The notes: generated by a model not told the origin, from the letters alone. Positions 14,928-22,327 are shown, counted from the first letter of the stretch. The stretch: 22,721 bases of DNA from Bin87 sp034428455 (GCA_034428455.1 DAOUHZ010000142.1:1-22721); one strand, 5' to 3'. Translations and numbers: made by a program.

Positions 14928-14933
14928 ATTATA
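14928..14933 (-). promoter_or_regulatory. Probable leaderless -10 box of the coiled-coil nuclease-like gene
   Basis: A perfect TATAAT on the minus strand ends 7 bases before the GTG start at 14921, so transcription would begin at or within a base or two of the start codon. No ribosome site and no good -35 are present. A similar arrangement is seen at the HigB gene. Confidence 0.45.
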
Positions 14934-14972
14934 GCAAAATAGGGATACGCGGTCGTTTGAGCAAGCCGTAAT

Positions 14973-16913
14973 CTACAGGTTCTCGATCTGAACCGGCTCG
15001 ATTGCGTCGGGCAGGTCGAACCCGAAGACCTTGGAATAGAAGTACAACTCGGCTTCCAGCGCGCGCTTGATGTTTTCGGCGCGGCGGAAGCCGTGCTGCT
15101 CGCCTTCGAAGGGAAGATACGCGCAGGGGATACCCTTAGAGCGTACCGCGGCGTACATCATCTCGGCCTGATTGGGTGGCACGATACGGTCTTCGAGGCC
15201 CTGGAAAAGGATGATCGGGCACGACAATCCTTCGGTATGATTGATGGGTGAGCGGCTTTGATAGGTTTCCGCCCCTTCGGGATAGGGAGCGACCAACCGG
15301 TCCAGGTAGCGCGACTCGAACTTATGGGTATCCTCTGCGAGGGCGGAGAGGTCGGAGACGCCGTAATAGCTCGCGCCGGCGGCAAATACATTGCGGAAGG
15401 TCAACGCGGCCAATGTCGTATACCCGCCGGCGCTGCCGCCCCGGATGGCCAGCCGAGCCCCGTCGGCGAGATGTTGGTGCACCAAATGCAGGGCGGCGTT
15501 GGCGCAGTCGTCCACGTCGACAATGCCCCAGTTGCCGTTCAGCAGCTGGCGGTAGGCGCGGCCGTATCCGACGCTGCCGCCGTAATCGACGTCGACGACG
15601 GCGAAGCCTCGGGTGGTCCAATACTGGACGGACAGATCCAGCGCGCCGGAGGCGGCGCCGGTTGGCCCGCCGTGGCTCAGAGTCAGCAGCGGCGGCAGCG
15701 TCCCTTGGGGCGCGTCGTACTCGGGATTGCCCGGAGCGTAGTACAAGGCGTAGGCCGACCGGCCGTCGGTGGACGGGAATTCGATGGTCTGGGCCGATGA
15801 GATGTAGTCTGCCGGGACGTCGATGGCAGCAGACCGGCGCACGGTATCCCACTCGCCGTTGCGGAGATTGACCCGCATCAAGGACATCGGCCGGCGAGCG
15901 TCACCTGCGATTACGGCGGCGGTTACGCCGGAGACGGCCAGATCGCCCCGGCCCATCTCTCCGGTTGGGACGTTCAGCGGGGAGCTCACACGCGTGTTCG
16001 GGTTCAGGACGTTGAGGGACCAGGATCCGCGGCGGTTCACTGCGCAGACGATGTTCCCGTTGCCGGCGAAACCGTAAGCGCGGGCGCCGAATACCCATTG
16101 GGGCCGGCCGTATTCCGCGTCGTCGGGGCACAGGGGCTCCGGGCCGTCGTCGCTGAGACGGTACAGGTTCCACCAACCCGATTGATCGGCGACGAAGTGC
16201 AAGACGCCATCGGGCGACCATTCGGGTTGACACACGGACACGGTCTCGCCGCCGGCGACCGACGCGGCGTCGCCCAAAGCGCCGTCATCGAGAACGGGGG
16301 CGGTCCAAAGATGCGTTCCGTCCCAGGGCATGTTGGGGTGATTCCAAGACATCCATGCCAGGGTGGAACCGTCGGGGCTCAACCGGGGCGATGACACGAA
16401 ATCCCAGCCGGTGAACAGGACGGTCTGCTCCCCGGAACCGTCGATGGGAACGGCCGCAATGGCATTGACGATGTTGTCGGGATCGGAGTGATCTTCGCGG
16501 ACGCAGATAAGCCGGTTGCGGGCACGGTCAAGCACGGCGTCCGCGTAGCGCAAAGGGGCGTCCGGCGTGACGGGTTCCAGCACGCCTCCTGGCTCAATGC
16601 GATAGATGCGTTGGTCGTCAAAGTTGGAAAACCAGACCGTTCCGGAATCGGATATCCAGGCGCCGCCGCCGTATTCGTGAACACGGGTTCGCGCGTTGAA
16701 CGGCGCGGGGTTGACGTCGGAGACCGAGCCATCGGGCTCCATGCGCACAATGACGTAGCGCCCTCCCTCGGACGGGCGGGACTCGGTCCAGAGGATGGCG
16801 TCACCGTCGATGGACACGCTGCTGATGCCGATGGACTCGGCGACGATTGCGTCGGCGGTGATCGGCGAACGCCAGGAACCGTACGGAGCAATGGTAGGGT
16901 TGGCGGTGGTCAC
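14973..16913 (-). CDS. S9-family prolyl-oligopeptidase-like peptidase
   Basis: A 646-residue serine peptidase of the S9C (acylaminoacyl-peptidase / dipeptidyl peptidase) type: an N-terminal beta-propeller of WD40-like repeats (about 15-370) and a C-terminal alpha/beta hydrolase domain. The catalytic triad is visible: GGSAGGY (Ser494), GLEDRIVPP (Asp575) and GEQHGF (His607). The oxyanion-region LSHGGPTG and VDVDYGGSVGYGR blocks are also present. The open frame extends upstream to 17192, but that part overlaps the neighbouring LLM gene. The GTG at 16913, giving MTTANPTIAPYGSW and preceded by GGAG at about 10 bases, fits the family start. No signal peptide is seen, so it probably acts on peptides in the cytoplasm. 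Confidence 0.92.
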   Translation of the reverse strand: MTTANPTIAPYGSWRSPITADAIVAESIGISSVSIDGDAILWTESRPSEGGRYVIVRMEPDGSVSDVNPAPFNARTRVHEYGGGAWISDSGTVWFSNFDDQRIYRIEPGGVLEPVTPDAPLRYADAVLDRARNRLICVREDHSDPDNIVNAIAAVPIDGSGEQTVLFTGWDFVSSPRLSPDGSTLAWMSWNHPNMPWDGTHLWTAPVLDDGALGDAASVAGGETVSVCQPEWSPDGVLHFVADQSGWWNLYRLSDDGPEPLCPDDAEYGRPQWVFGARAYGFAGNGNIVCAVNRRGSWSLNVLNPNTRVSSPLNVPTGEMGRGDLAVSGVTAAVIAGDARRPMSLMRVNLRNGEWDTVRRSAAIDVPADYISSAQTIEFPSTDGRSAYALYYAPGNPEYDAPQGTLPPLLTLSHGGPTGAASGALDLSVQYWTTRGFAVVDVDYGGSVGYGRAYRQLLNGNWGIVDVDDCANAALHLVHQHLADGARLAIRGGSAGGYTTLAALTFRNVFAAGASYYGVSDLSALAEDTHKFESRYLDRLVAPYPEGAETYQSRSPINHTEGLSCPIILFQGLEDRIVPPNQAEMMYAAVRSKGIPCAYLPFEGEQHGFRRAENIKRALEAELYFYSKVFGFDLPDAIEPVQIENL

Positions 16914-16956
16914 GAGGGAAACTCCAATGGCGAAGGGGAACGCCCCCTCACCCCAA

Positions 16957-16979
16957 CCCTCTCCCACCAGGGGAGAGGG
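16957..16979. repeat. Short palindromic intergenic repeat (CCCTCTCCC / GGGAGAGGG)
   Basis: Arms 16957-16965 and 16971-16979 pair over 9 bases with a 5-base loop, inside the longer wording CCCTCACCCCAACCCTCTCCC. This is a widely dispersed REP-like repeat type in bacterial genomes. There is no U-run on either strand, so it is not a textbook terminator. A single arm, GGGAGAGGGG, recurs near 17915-17924 between the next two genes. Confidence 0.8.
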
Positions 16980-16995
16980 AGTTTTGACAGATGCT

Positions 16996-17877
16996 TTATT
17001 CGGCCACCGCCGGCATGACCTCAGCGGCCACGGCCTCCATGGCGGGGAAGACCACGTCGGGGTCGCCGGAGTAAGGGGAAACCACGATGCGGGAGACACC
17101 AATGTCGGCAAAAGCCTGGGCATTGGCGCGCATCTCGGCGGGCTCCGTGCCCAGCGCGAAACGACCGGGCCGGCCTCCCTGCAAGGGCACACTCACCGAA
17201 ACTGGAATGGATGCCGGATCACGGTCAGCGCGTTCGGCCCGCTCGTGCAGGTAGCGGATGCCCTGTGCGAGGTCCTCCGGCGGCATGGCGGTGGGGTGCC
17301 AACCGTCACCGTGGCGGGCAGCGCGGCGGATAGCGGCGCGGCTGGTCCCGCCGATGATAAGGGGGATCCCCTCGGGGCGCACTGGGCGGGGCGAGAAGGC
17401 CATGTCCGAGAACTGGAAGAACCGGCCTTCGTGGCGCGGCTCGTCATCGCACCACAGGGTCTTCATGATTGCGATGGATTCGTCGGTGTAGGGCCCGCGC
17501 TCGGCGAAAGGCACGCCCAGCGCCTCGATCTCAGTGTCGATCACGCCCACGCCGACGCCCAGGGCGACGCGGCCGCCGGACAGCTGATCCAGCGTGGCCG
17601 CCTGCTTTGCGAGCCGCATGGGATTGTGGTAGGGCAGCACCAGCACGCTGGTGCCGAGGATGACCCGCTGGGTTTGCGCGGCGGCGAAGGTGAGGATGGT
17701 CAGCGGGTCGTAGTAGGGGCGGTTGCCCAGGCGCTCGTAAACGTAGCTGACGTTGAACACGTGGTCGCTGGCCCAGACGGAGTCGAAACCGAGTTCCTCG
17801 GCGCGGGCCGCCACGCTCACCACGTCCTGGACGTTGGTGAGTCCCTGGTTGTTGGAAAGGGAGAAACCGATGTTCAC
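16996..17877 (-). CDS. LLM-class flavin/F420-dependent oxidoreductase
   Basis: A 293-residue TIM-barrel luciferase-like monooxygenase-superfamily protein, of the group usually named 'TIGR03619-like F420-dependent LLM oxidoreductase'. It would use reduced FMN or F420. Signatures are AEELGFDSVWASDHVF near the N-terminus, TSVLVLPYHNPMRLAKQAATLD, LSGGRVALGVGVG, and GIPLIIGGTSRAAIRRAARHGDGW. I chose the GTG at 17877, preceded by GAGG 8 bases upstream and giving MNIGFSLSNNQG; a TTG at 17901 would add eight residues with no ribosome site. It follows the phosphotriesterase-like gene by 58 bases, suggesting joint expression. The substrate is unknown; F420 use is an inference from family. Confidence 0.9.
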   Translation of the reverse strand: MNIGFSLSNNQGLTNVQDVVSVAARAEELGFDSVWASDHVFNVSYVYERLGNRPYYDPLTILTFAAAQTQRVILGTSVLVLPYHNPMRLAKQAATLDQLSGGRVALGVGVGVIDTEIEALGVPFAERGPYTDESIAIMKTLWCDDEPRHEGRFFQFSDMAFSPRPVRPEGIPLIIGGTSRAAIRRAARHGDGWHPTAMPPEDLAQGIRYLHERAERADRDPASIPVSVSVPLQGGRPGRFALGTEPAEMRANAQAFADIGVSRIVVSPYSGDPDVVFPAMEAVAAEVMPAVAE

Positions 17878-17935
17878 GATGAACCTCGCAATCTTGGTCA
17901 ACTTTGCCCATCAAGGGAGAGGGGATTTGTAGAAG

Positions 17936-18886
17936 TCAGTCTTCAAAGAAGCGGCGCGGGTTGTCAACCATCATGGCCTGCACGTCGGCGTCGCTGGCCC
18001 CCAACTCGATGAGGCGGGGCAGGACGTTGCGAGTGATGAAGAGGTAACCATCGGGGTTGAACTCCTCCCGCTCGCGCCGCAGTTCCTCGGAGGGTTGCAC
18101 CACAGGCGTGGAATGGTCGTGGGACAGCATCAGGCGGTGGGCCCAGCCGGCGTCGATGAGCTGCTTCACCACTTCGGTCCGCGTTTCCCACCTGGGAGTT
18201 TCGGGCGTGCGTCCGCCGGGGTAACGGTCGAGGCCAAGCCACACGCCCTCTTCCAAGAGGCCGATCAGGTAGCTGACGTCGGTGTCGTCGTTGCTGTGAC
18301 CGATGTAGACCCGGTTGAGGTCAACACCTTCCTCCTTGAGGATGCGGACCTGCTCTTCGCCCACACGGTCGGGCGACCAGGTGTGGGTGCTGATGCGGGT
18401 GCCGGTGGCGTTGCAGGCGCGGGCGGCAGCGCGCAGGATGATCTCCTCATTTTCGGTGATGCCGCCTCGATCGCTGGCGACCTTGATGATTCCCGCCTTG
18501 ATGCCGCTGTCCTCGATGCCCTCCTCGATCTCCTTGATGAACAGGGCGGCGACGCGATCCACGGGGGCGCGCCAGAAAATGCGAGGCACGGCCAGGTGGT
18601 TGCCGGTGCAGGGGATGGCATGGACGCCGGAGCGCTGGCTGACCTCCTGCATCATGGCGACGTCACGGCCGAGGTCGAAGGTGGTGACGTCGATGATCGT
18701 GCGGACACCGCCCTCGTAGGCTTCGGTAAGGGCCGCGGTGGCCGCGTCGGCGATGGCCTGGCGGTCCTGGAAGCCGGGGTAGGTGGCCGCCGCGCCGGCC
18801 GCGCCCAGGGTGATGTGCTCGTGGCTGAGGGTGAAACCCATCTCGGAGGAGTCGATGGGACCGAGGACGGTGTTGACCTGCGACAT
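17936..18886 (-). CDS. Phosphotriesterase-like amidohydrolase
   Basis: A 316-residue binuclear-metal hydrolase of the phosphotriesterase/PhP family (phosphotriesterase, lactonase). All metal ligands are visible: HEH (H22, H24), the carbamylated-lysine position IIKVASD (K135), STHTW (H168), IGHSND (H197) and LSHDHS (D257). These proteins act on lactones or organophosphates; many are natural lactonases, and the substrate here is unknown. The ATG at 18886 has GGAGGGA upstream. The open frame continues to 19042, but that extension contains a palindromic repeat and overlaps the DUF488 gene, so I reject it. It leads the LLM oxidoreductase gene on the same strand. Confidence 0.92.
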   Translation of the reverse strand: MSQVNTVLGPIDSSEMGFTLSHEHITLGAAGAAATYPGFQDRQAIADAATAALTEAYEGGVRTIIDVTTFDLGRDVAMMQEVSQRSGVHAIPCTGNHLAVPRIFWRAPVDRVAALFIKEIEEGIEDSGIKAGIIKVASDRGGITENEEIILRAAARACNATGTRISTHTWSPDRVGEEQVRILKEEGVDLNRVYIGHSNDDTDVSYLIGLLEEGVWLGLDRYPGGRTPETPRWETRTEVVKQLIDAGWAHRLMLSHDHSTPVVQPSEELRREREEFNPDGYLFITRNVLPRLIELGASDADVQAMMVDNPRRFFED

Positions 18887-18905
18887 GGCGGTTCCCTCCG
18901 GCTGG

Positions 18906-18925
18906 ATTCCGGCTTTCGCCGGAAT
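18906..18925. repeat. Short palindromic intergenic repeat (ATTCCGGC / GCCGGAAT)
   Basis: Arms 18906-18913 and 18918-18925 form a perfect 8-base stem with a TTTC loop, in the context GGATTCCGGCTTTCGCC. This is a second, different REP-like family, well known from many bacterial genomes. It sits in the 50-base gap between the DUF488 and phosphotriesterase genes. Confidence 0.85.
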
Positions 18926-18936
18926 GATGACGGTGG

Positions 18937-19374
18937 TTATGTCAAATGTATGATCTCGATGTCGCCCCAGTGCTGTTGCAGGTGCTCGGCGACGAGCCGA
19001 CGGTGGCACCGGTCGGGTTGGGGCTCGCTGCACAGCAGGCAACTGTCGGCGATTATATCCTGCGGAATGGCGGCCCGGATGAGCCGGCGGTCGATGATGG
19101 AGTGGAATTGGGGCACGTATTCATCCCAGCTTATGTCGCGTTTGCGATAACCGTCCAGCAGCGCGTCGGTGGGAGACAGACGGGGCAGGTGGACGTAATC
19201 CATGTCGCAGAGCTCGCGCAGGAACCACGGGAGGTCGCTCTTCTTGGAGAACCCGGCTAATCCTGACGTGTTGCGCAGGCGCACGTCGACCATCCGCTTT
19301 GCGCCCGATTCCCGGAGCAAGCCGAAAAATTCGGCCGCGGACTTCCGGGTGAAGCCGATGGTGTAGAGTTTCAC
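18937..19374 (-). CDS. DUF488 family protein (second paralogue)
   Basis: A 145-residue DUF488 protein, third gene of an overlapping operon. It shows YTIGFTRKSAAEFF (4-17), the basic VDVRLRN (29-35), and the hallmark CSEPQPDRCHRRLVAEHL with C115, C123, H124 and R125. I chose the GTG at 19374 because it overlaps the upstream stop as GTGA and yields the family start MKLYTIGF; an ATG at 19389 would add five residues. It shares the C...CHR signature with the preceding gene but is otherwise diverged, so the pair may form a heterodimer with different roles. The conserved Cys-His-Arg cluster looks catalytic or nucleotide-binding, but no DUF488 activity is established that I know of. Confidence 0.85.
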   Translation of the reverse strand: MKLYTIGFTRKSAAEFFGLLRESGAKRMVDVRLRNTSGLAGFSKKSDLPWFLRELCDMDYVHLPRLSPTDALLDGYRKRDISWDEYVPQFHSIIDRRLIRAAIPQDIIADSCLLCSEPQPDRCHRRLVAEHLQQHWGDIEIIHLT

Positions 19375-20024
19375 GGCGCGGCTTCCCATTTAGCGTTGGC
19401 AGACGCCAGTTCCGCTGCTACGTAGGCGAACTTGCTCGCCTGCCGGTCAAGGGCTTCGGCGACCACATCTGAGCGGGTGCGGAACATATCACCGTGGGGC
19501 GGCATCTTGTGGAGCTCCAGCAGTCGGCTCATAGCGTCGTCATGGCTTTCCAGGGACCCATCTGCCTGGATGTGAGCGACATCGACGTGCCCATTGGTCA
19601 GCGCCCGCGCCACCAGCAAGGTGCGGTGACATTCCAGGGGTTCCTTTTCGGTGCACAATAAAGCCACGCGGTTTTCATCCGCCACCCAGGTGACCCGCCG
19701 CAATGCATCCTCGAATGCATCGGTCGCCGCGACCTTATCATACAGAACGCGTCCGTCAGCGTCGTAACACGAACGATCCGCGGGGCGGCCGCCCAACTCA
19801 CCGCCCATATACCTGTAGCCGATGCCGATGTCATCCAGCATCCGCTGGAGTCCCTCGTGATTGAACTGAGGAGTATAGCGGCTGTACGGCGCAGACCGGA
19901 CGTCGATGACTTCATCGACGCCGTGGCGGACCAGCAGGCTGACGAATACCTCCGGCGGGTGGTTGGAGTGCCCGACGGTCAACACCGTCGGATTGGCTTG
20001 GCTCAAACTGAACTCCTGCGTCAC
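19371..20024 (-). CDS. DUF488 family protein (first paralogue)
   Basis: A 217-residue DUF488 protein. Motifs in order are LTVGHSNH (15-22), IDVRSAPYSRYTPQFN (40-55), the glycine-rich YMGGELGGRP (72-81), and LLCTEKEPLECHRTLLVA with C124, C132, H133 and R134. A helical C-terminal extension of about 60 residues (from 157) is absent from its paralogue. Its ATG overlaps the stop of the dual-OB gene by 4 bases (ATGA), and its own stop overlaps the next DUF488 start, so the three genes are translationally coupled. Function is unknown; see the operon finding. Confidence 0.88.
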   Translation of the reverse strand: MTQEFSLSQANPTVLTVGHSNHPPEVFVSLLVRHGVDEVIDVRSAPYSRYTPQFNHEGLQRMLDDIGIGYRYMGGELGGRPADRSCYDADGRVLYDKVAATDAFEDALRRVTWVADENRVALLCTEKEPLECHRTLLVARALTNGHVDVAHIQADGSLESHDDAMSRLLELHKMPPHGDMFRTRSDVVAEALDRQASKFAYVAAELASANAKWEAAP

Positions 20025-20704
20025 GGTTTGATGATGGCGGCGATGAGCTTGTACGCGTTGCCTTCGAATGGTTCCCCGAGGCTCACGGTCAGGTAACGCT
20101 CGCCCACCGGGTATTCGCGGTAGGGAAGGCCAACGGACCCGCTCTCGCTAACCGGGTCGGTAATGCGGAAGCAGTAGGTTTCGCCACAGTGACTGAAACG
20201 TCCGCGCAAGATTGGGTAATTTGCGCTGGGGCGCGACGGCTCGGAGATGACTACGGTCAGATCGTCGACCCTGACCAGTCGGAGCGAGGTGTCGTGTTCG
20301 GCGGCGAGGCCCGCAGGAACCTGATCGTTTTCGCCGCCTCGTGAGTTGAACCCGTTGGTCCACAGCGGGTCTTCCGGGTCGGCATAAGCCGGCAAATCAC
20401 CCCACGACAGGCGGCCCGTCTTGCGCCACTGGCGGGAGGTGTTGAGCAGCCAATTTTCCTGCTGGTAGCCCTTGGGTTTGGGTTCGAGAAGGGGCACTTC
20501 GATTATGTCCAACAGTTGTGGTTCGTTGCCGTCGGCATAGCATCTCTCTGGTTCCGAGATTGATTCGCCTTCGCGGTTGCTGACCGGACGGACCCAGTTC
20601 CCCGGGTGCCCGCTCTCAGATACTTCCTTGCCGGCGACGCAGCGGCCCGCCATTTTACGGGAATTGGCGAGGCAGACGATGCGTTTTGTCAAAAGCGTGG
20701 TCAC
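20021..20704 (-). CDS. Dual-OB-fold domain protein, first gene of DUF488 operon
   Basis: A 227-residue protein with the N-terminal wording KRIVCLANSRKMAGRCVAGK (7-26), NWVRPVSNREGE (36-47), LLDIIEVPL (64-72) and QQENWLL (81-87), which I recognise as the 'dual OB domain' family often found beside DUF488 genes. Its second half, with SLRLVRVDDLTVVI and CFRITDP, looks like the second OB barrel. OB folds usually bind nucleic acid. The start is a GTG at 20704 with GGAG 8 bases upstream; it begins 13 bases after a remnant of a TrpF-like gene. It overlaps the first DUF488 gene by 4 bases. The function is unproven; a nucleic-acid-directed role with the DUF488 pair is inference. Confidence 0.8.
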   Translation of the reverse strand: MTTLLTKRIVCLANSRKMAGRCVAGKEVSESGHPGNWVRPVSNREGESISEPERCYADGNEPQLLDIIEVPLLEPKPKGYQQENWLLNTSRQWRKTGRLSWGDLPAYADPEDPLWTNGFNSRGGENDQVPAGLAAEHDTSLRLVRVDDLTVVISEPSRPSANYPILRGRFSHCGETYCFRITDPVSESGSVGLPYREYPVGERYLTVSLGEPFEGNAYKLIAAIIKP

Positions 20705-20717
20705 GAACGACTCCGGG

Positions 20718-20861
20718 TCAATCCAGCAATTGCAACGACGTCCGCAGGTACCCTATCGCAGCGTCGGTGTTCAGGTTGTCCCCAGCGTCGCGGAGGCGGC
20801 CCTCGGCGTCGATGCTCACGCCGGACCATTCGGGCAGAAGGGGCGAGAGCAGTTCGGCACG
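20718..20861 (-). pseudogene. 3' remnant of a second TrpF-like gene
   Basis: Reading from about 20861 to the TGA at 20718, the frame encodes AELLSPLLPEWSGVSIDAEG and continues RLRD...YLRTSLQLLD. Against the last 46 residues of the intact TrpF-like protein (21551-22327) about 30 positions are identical by hand count. Upstream of the homology the frame runs into the HigA gene and all similarity is lost, so the first four fifths of the gene are missing. An ATG at 20951 keeps the frame open but the upstream codons are only a shadow of higA. It is a broken copy, not a functional gene. Confidence 0.8.
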
Positions 20862-20875
20862 ACGACGAGCGTATG

Positions 20876-21169
20876 TCAGGCAGCGGGAGGGGCATCCGCC
20901 GCCGCTTCTTGCTCCAAGCGACGGCGGTAAATCGCCTCCATGTTGAGCCAAACGCTCGCTGCCAGGCTGAATTCCTGTCCTAAGATAGCCGCCAAGTCTG
21001 CGTCAATCGGAGCGCTGCCATCTATGACGCCCTCGATAAGTTCGCACGATAGCGAGCATCTCCGCGCGAATTCGGCAGGTGTCAGGCCCCGGGTTTCAAG
21101 GTGGTCTTCCAGAACATACCCCGGAGGAGTGGCATAATCGGGTTGGTATGGATAAGTCCGCTTTGCCAT
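20876..21169 (-). CDS. higA: HigA-type antitoxin (XRE helix-turn-helix)
   Basis: A 97-residue protein with the HigA layout: a Pro-rich N-terminus leading to PPGYVLEDHLETRGLTPAEF (15-34), the HTH scaffold FARRCSLSCELIEGVIDG (34-51), and the WLNMEAIYRRRLE signature (74-86), close to the family's W-x-N-x-Q-x-x-Y-x-L. The second HTH helix is less conserved than usual, with an acidic patch. It starts 12 bases after the toxin stop, toxin first and antitoxin second, which is the higBA order. HigA represses its own operon; the operator is expected around the TATAAT at 21538-21543. Confidence 0.85.
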   Translation of the reverse strand: MAKRTYPYQPDYATPPGYVLEDHLETRGLTPAEFARRCSLSCELIEGVIDGSAPIDADLAAILGQEFSLAASVWLNMEAIYRRRLEQEAAADAPPAA

Positions 21170-21181
21170 GTTCGTGCATCC

Positions 21182-21526
21182 CTAGTGGTAGTCTATCACC
21201 TCGATGATGACGATACCGGTAACCCGGTCAGTGTCAATACCTCCATCGGAGCGGCGAGGTATCGGGTCGTGGTCCGGTACAAATACCAAACGATAGGGCT
21301 GAGTGATATCCACAGCGTATTGCTCATCGCGATTGCCGGTAAGTTGATGCCGACGTTCCGGTGGCGTAATCGGGATTTCTGACAGGGTAGCGGCGCCTTC
21401 CAAAGTTAGAAGCCGGGCTCGTATCGCCCTCGCTCTACGAGGTCCGTAGACCCTTACAAGGTTCGTTTCCGAACGGAATATTCTCTCGAGTTTGCCACTC
21501 GCGAAACTGATTTCCACTGGTGCCAC
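21182..21526 (-). CDS. higB: HigB-type toxin (RelE superfamily)
   Basis: A 114-residue RelE-fold protein expected to cleave mRNA on the ribosome. The core HQLTGNRDEQYAVDI (60-74) and PYRLVFVPDH (77-86) is the typical 'plasmid maintenance killer' motif. The N-terminus ASGKLERIFRSETNLVRVYG is also characteristic. A loop of about 15 polar residues (87-101) precedes the last strand GIVIIEVIDYH. The start is a GTG at 21526, or a second GTG at 21517; there is no ribosome site, but a perfect TATAAT just upstream implies a leaderless message. It is paired with higA. Confidence 0.88.
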   Translation of the reverse strand: MAPVEISFASGKLERIFRSETNLVRVYGPRRARAIRARLLTLEGAATLSEIPITPPERRHQLTGNRDEQYAVDITQPYRLVFVPDHDPIPRRSDGGIDTDRVTGIVIIEVIDYH

Positions 21527-21537
21527 TGCGATGCCGA

Positions 21538-21543
21538 ATTATA
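21538..21543 (-). promoter_or_regulatory. Probable higBA -10 box
   Basis: A perfect TATAAT on the minus strand, 11 bases ahead of the HigB GTG at 21526, placing the start of transcription near 21531 and leaving at most a five-base leader. No -35 at normal spacing is convincing. It falls in the 24 bases between the TrpF-like stop and the toxin start, a natural site for HigA autorepression. Confidence 0.45.
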
Positions 21544-21550
21544 GAACGAC

Positions 21551-22327
21551 CTACGTCAACAACTGCGCTGCTGCCTGTAGGTAAGCCTGCACCGCCGGAA
21601 GGTCGAGGTGATCGTCGATATCGCGCAGACGACCCTCGGCATCTATGCTGACGGCGGACCATTTGGGCAGCAAGGGAGACAGCAGTTCGGCGACGTTGCC
21701 GGAGTGGAGACCGCCGGCGACTACCAGGCCGAGTTTCGGGGCGGCAGAGCGGATTGCCGCCAAGTAGTCGGCGGAGCGGGCAGCGTCCAGCGGGATGCCC
21801 AAGCCTTCCGAGGCGTCAACCAGCATGTCGGTCACCAGGCCGGAATATGCGGCGCACCGGCGGGCCAACTCATCGGGCCGGTGGTTGGCGGACTCCATGG
21901 CCTCGCGTCCGGCTTGGAACACGATGCGGGAGGGACGGCAGCGTCCGCGGTACGCCGCGAGAGCGCCAGGGTCAGGCCAGGGAGCGCCGCGGGTGGCGTT
22001 GATCTGGACGCCGTGGCAATGCGGGCCGCCAACCTCGGTGGCGCGGGACAGAGCATCCGCCAGGTCGGCGCCCGGGGGCGGACGGTAGTGAACCAAGTTG
22101 AGGCAGCGCGGATCGTCGGAGAAGATGGCCGCGATTCGGTCAGGCGCCGGGCAGCGATTCGGAGCGTCGCTGGGTTTGCCGGATAGGAGAGCGTTGCTGA
22201 GCAGGGCGCCGCACATCAGCAGGCGGTTGGGCTCGGCAGGTATAGCGTCGAGCACGGCGTCAACCTCGCTACGCGAGCAGAAACCCGTGATGCCGATGTA
22301 AGGGGTCATTCGGTTGTCAATCACCAT
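21551..22327 (-). CDS. TrpF-like (phosphoribosylanthranilate-isomerase-fold) TIM-barrel protein
   Basis: A 258-residue TIM-barrel protein resembling phosphoribosylanthranilate isomerase in its second half: DMLVDASEGLGI (167-178), the phosphate-binding LVVAGGLHSGNVAELL (201-216), and VSIDAEGRLRD (226-236), the place of the D-x-S-S-G-V-E-x-x-G-x-K-D motif. True TrpF has a catalytic Cys in a KICG motif on strand 1; here the strand is YIGITGF, so the base is missing, and the protein is about 50 residues longer. It is therefore probably not a tryptophan enzyme. The start at 22327 is uncertain; an in-frame ATG at 22309 is the alternative and neither has a strong ribosome site. A truncated second copy of its 3' end lies beyond the higBA module. 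Confidence 0.75.
   Translation of the reverse strand: MVIDNRMTPYIGITGFCSRSEVDAVLDAIPAEPNRLLMCGALLSNALLSGKPSDAPNRCPAPDRIAAIFSDDPRCLNLVHYRPPPGADLADALSRATEVGGPHCHGVQINATRGAPWPDPGALAAYRGRCRPSRIVFQAGREAMESANHRPDELARRCAAYSGLVTDMLVDASEGLGIPLDAARSADYLAAIRSAAPKLGLVVAGGLHSGNVAELLSPLLPKWSAVSIDAEGRLRDIDDHLDLPAVQAYLQAAAQLLT

Noticed and set aside
16914..17192. N-terminal extension of the S9 peptidase frame by about 93 codons
   Set aside because: It crosses a palindromic repeat and overlaps the 3' end of the LLM gene in another frame; residues are a Pro/Arg/Trp-rich shadow. The GTG at 16913 has a ribosome site and gives the family-like start.
18887..19042. N-terminal extension of the phosphotriesterase frame
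   Set aside because: It runs through the ATTCCGGC palindrome and into the DUF488 gene; the ATG at 18886 has a strong ribosome site.
16795..19150. Long plus-strand frames of 405 and 351 codons
   Set aside because: They are antisense shadows of the S9, LLM and phosphotriesterase genes in GC-rich DNA; the minus-strand products have complete catalytic motifs.
20718..20951. A 77-codon frame as an independent gene
   Set aside because: Only its last ~46 codons have a relative (the TrpF-like C-terminus); the start lies inside higA, so it is annotated as a remnant.
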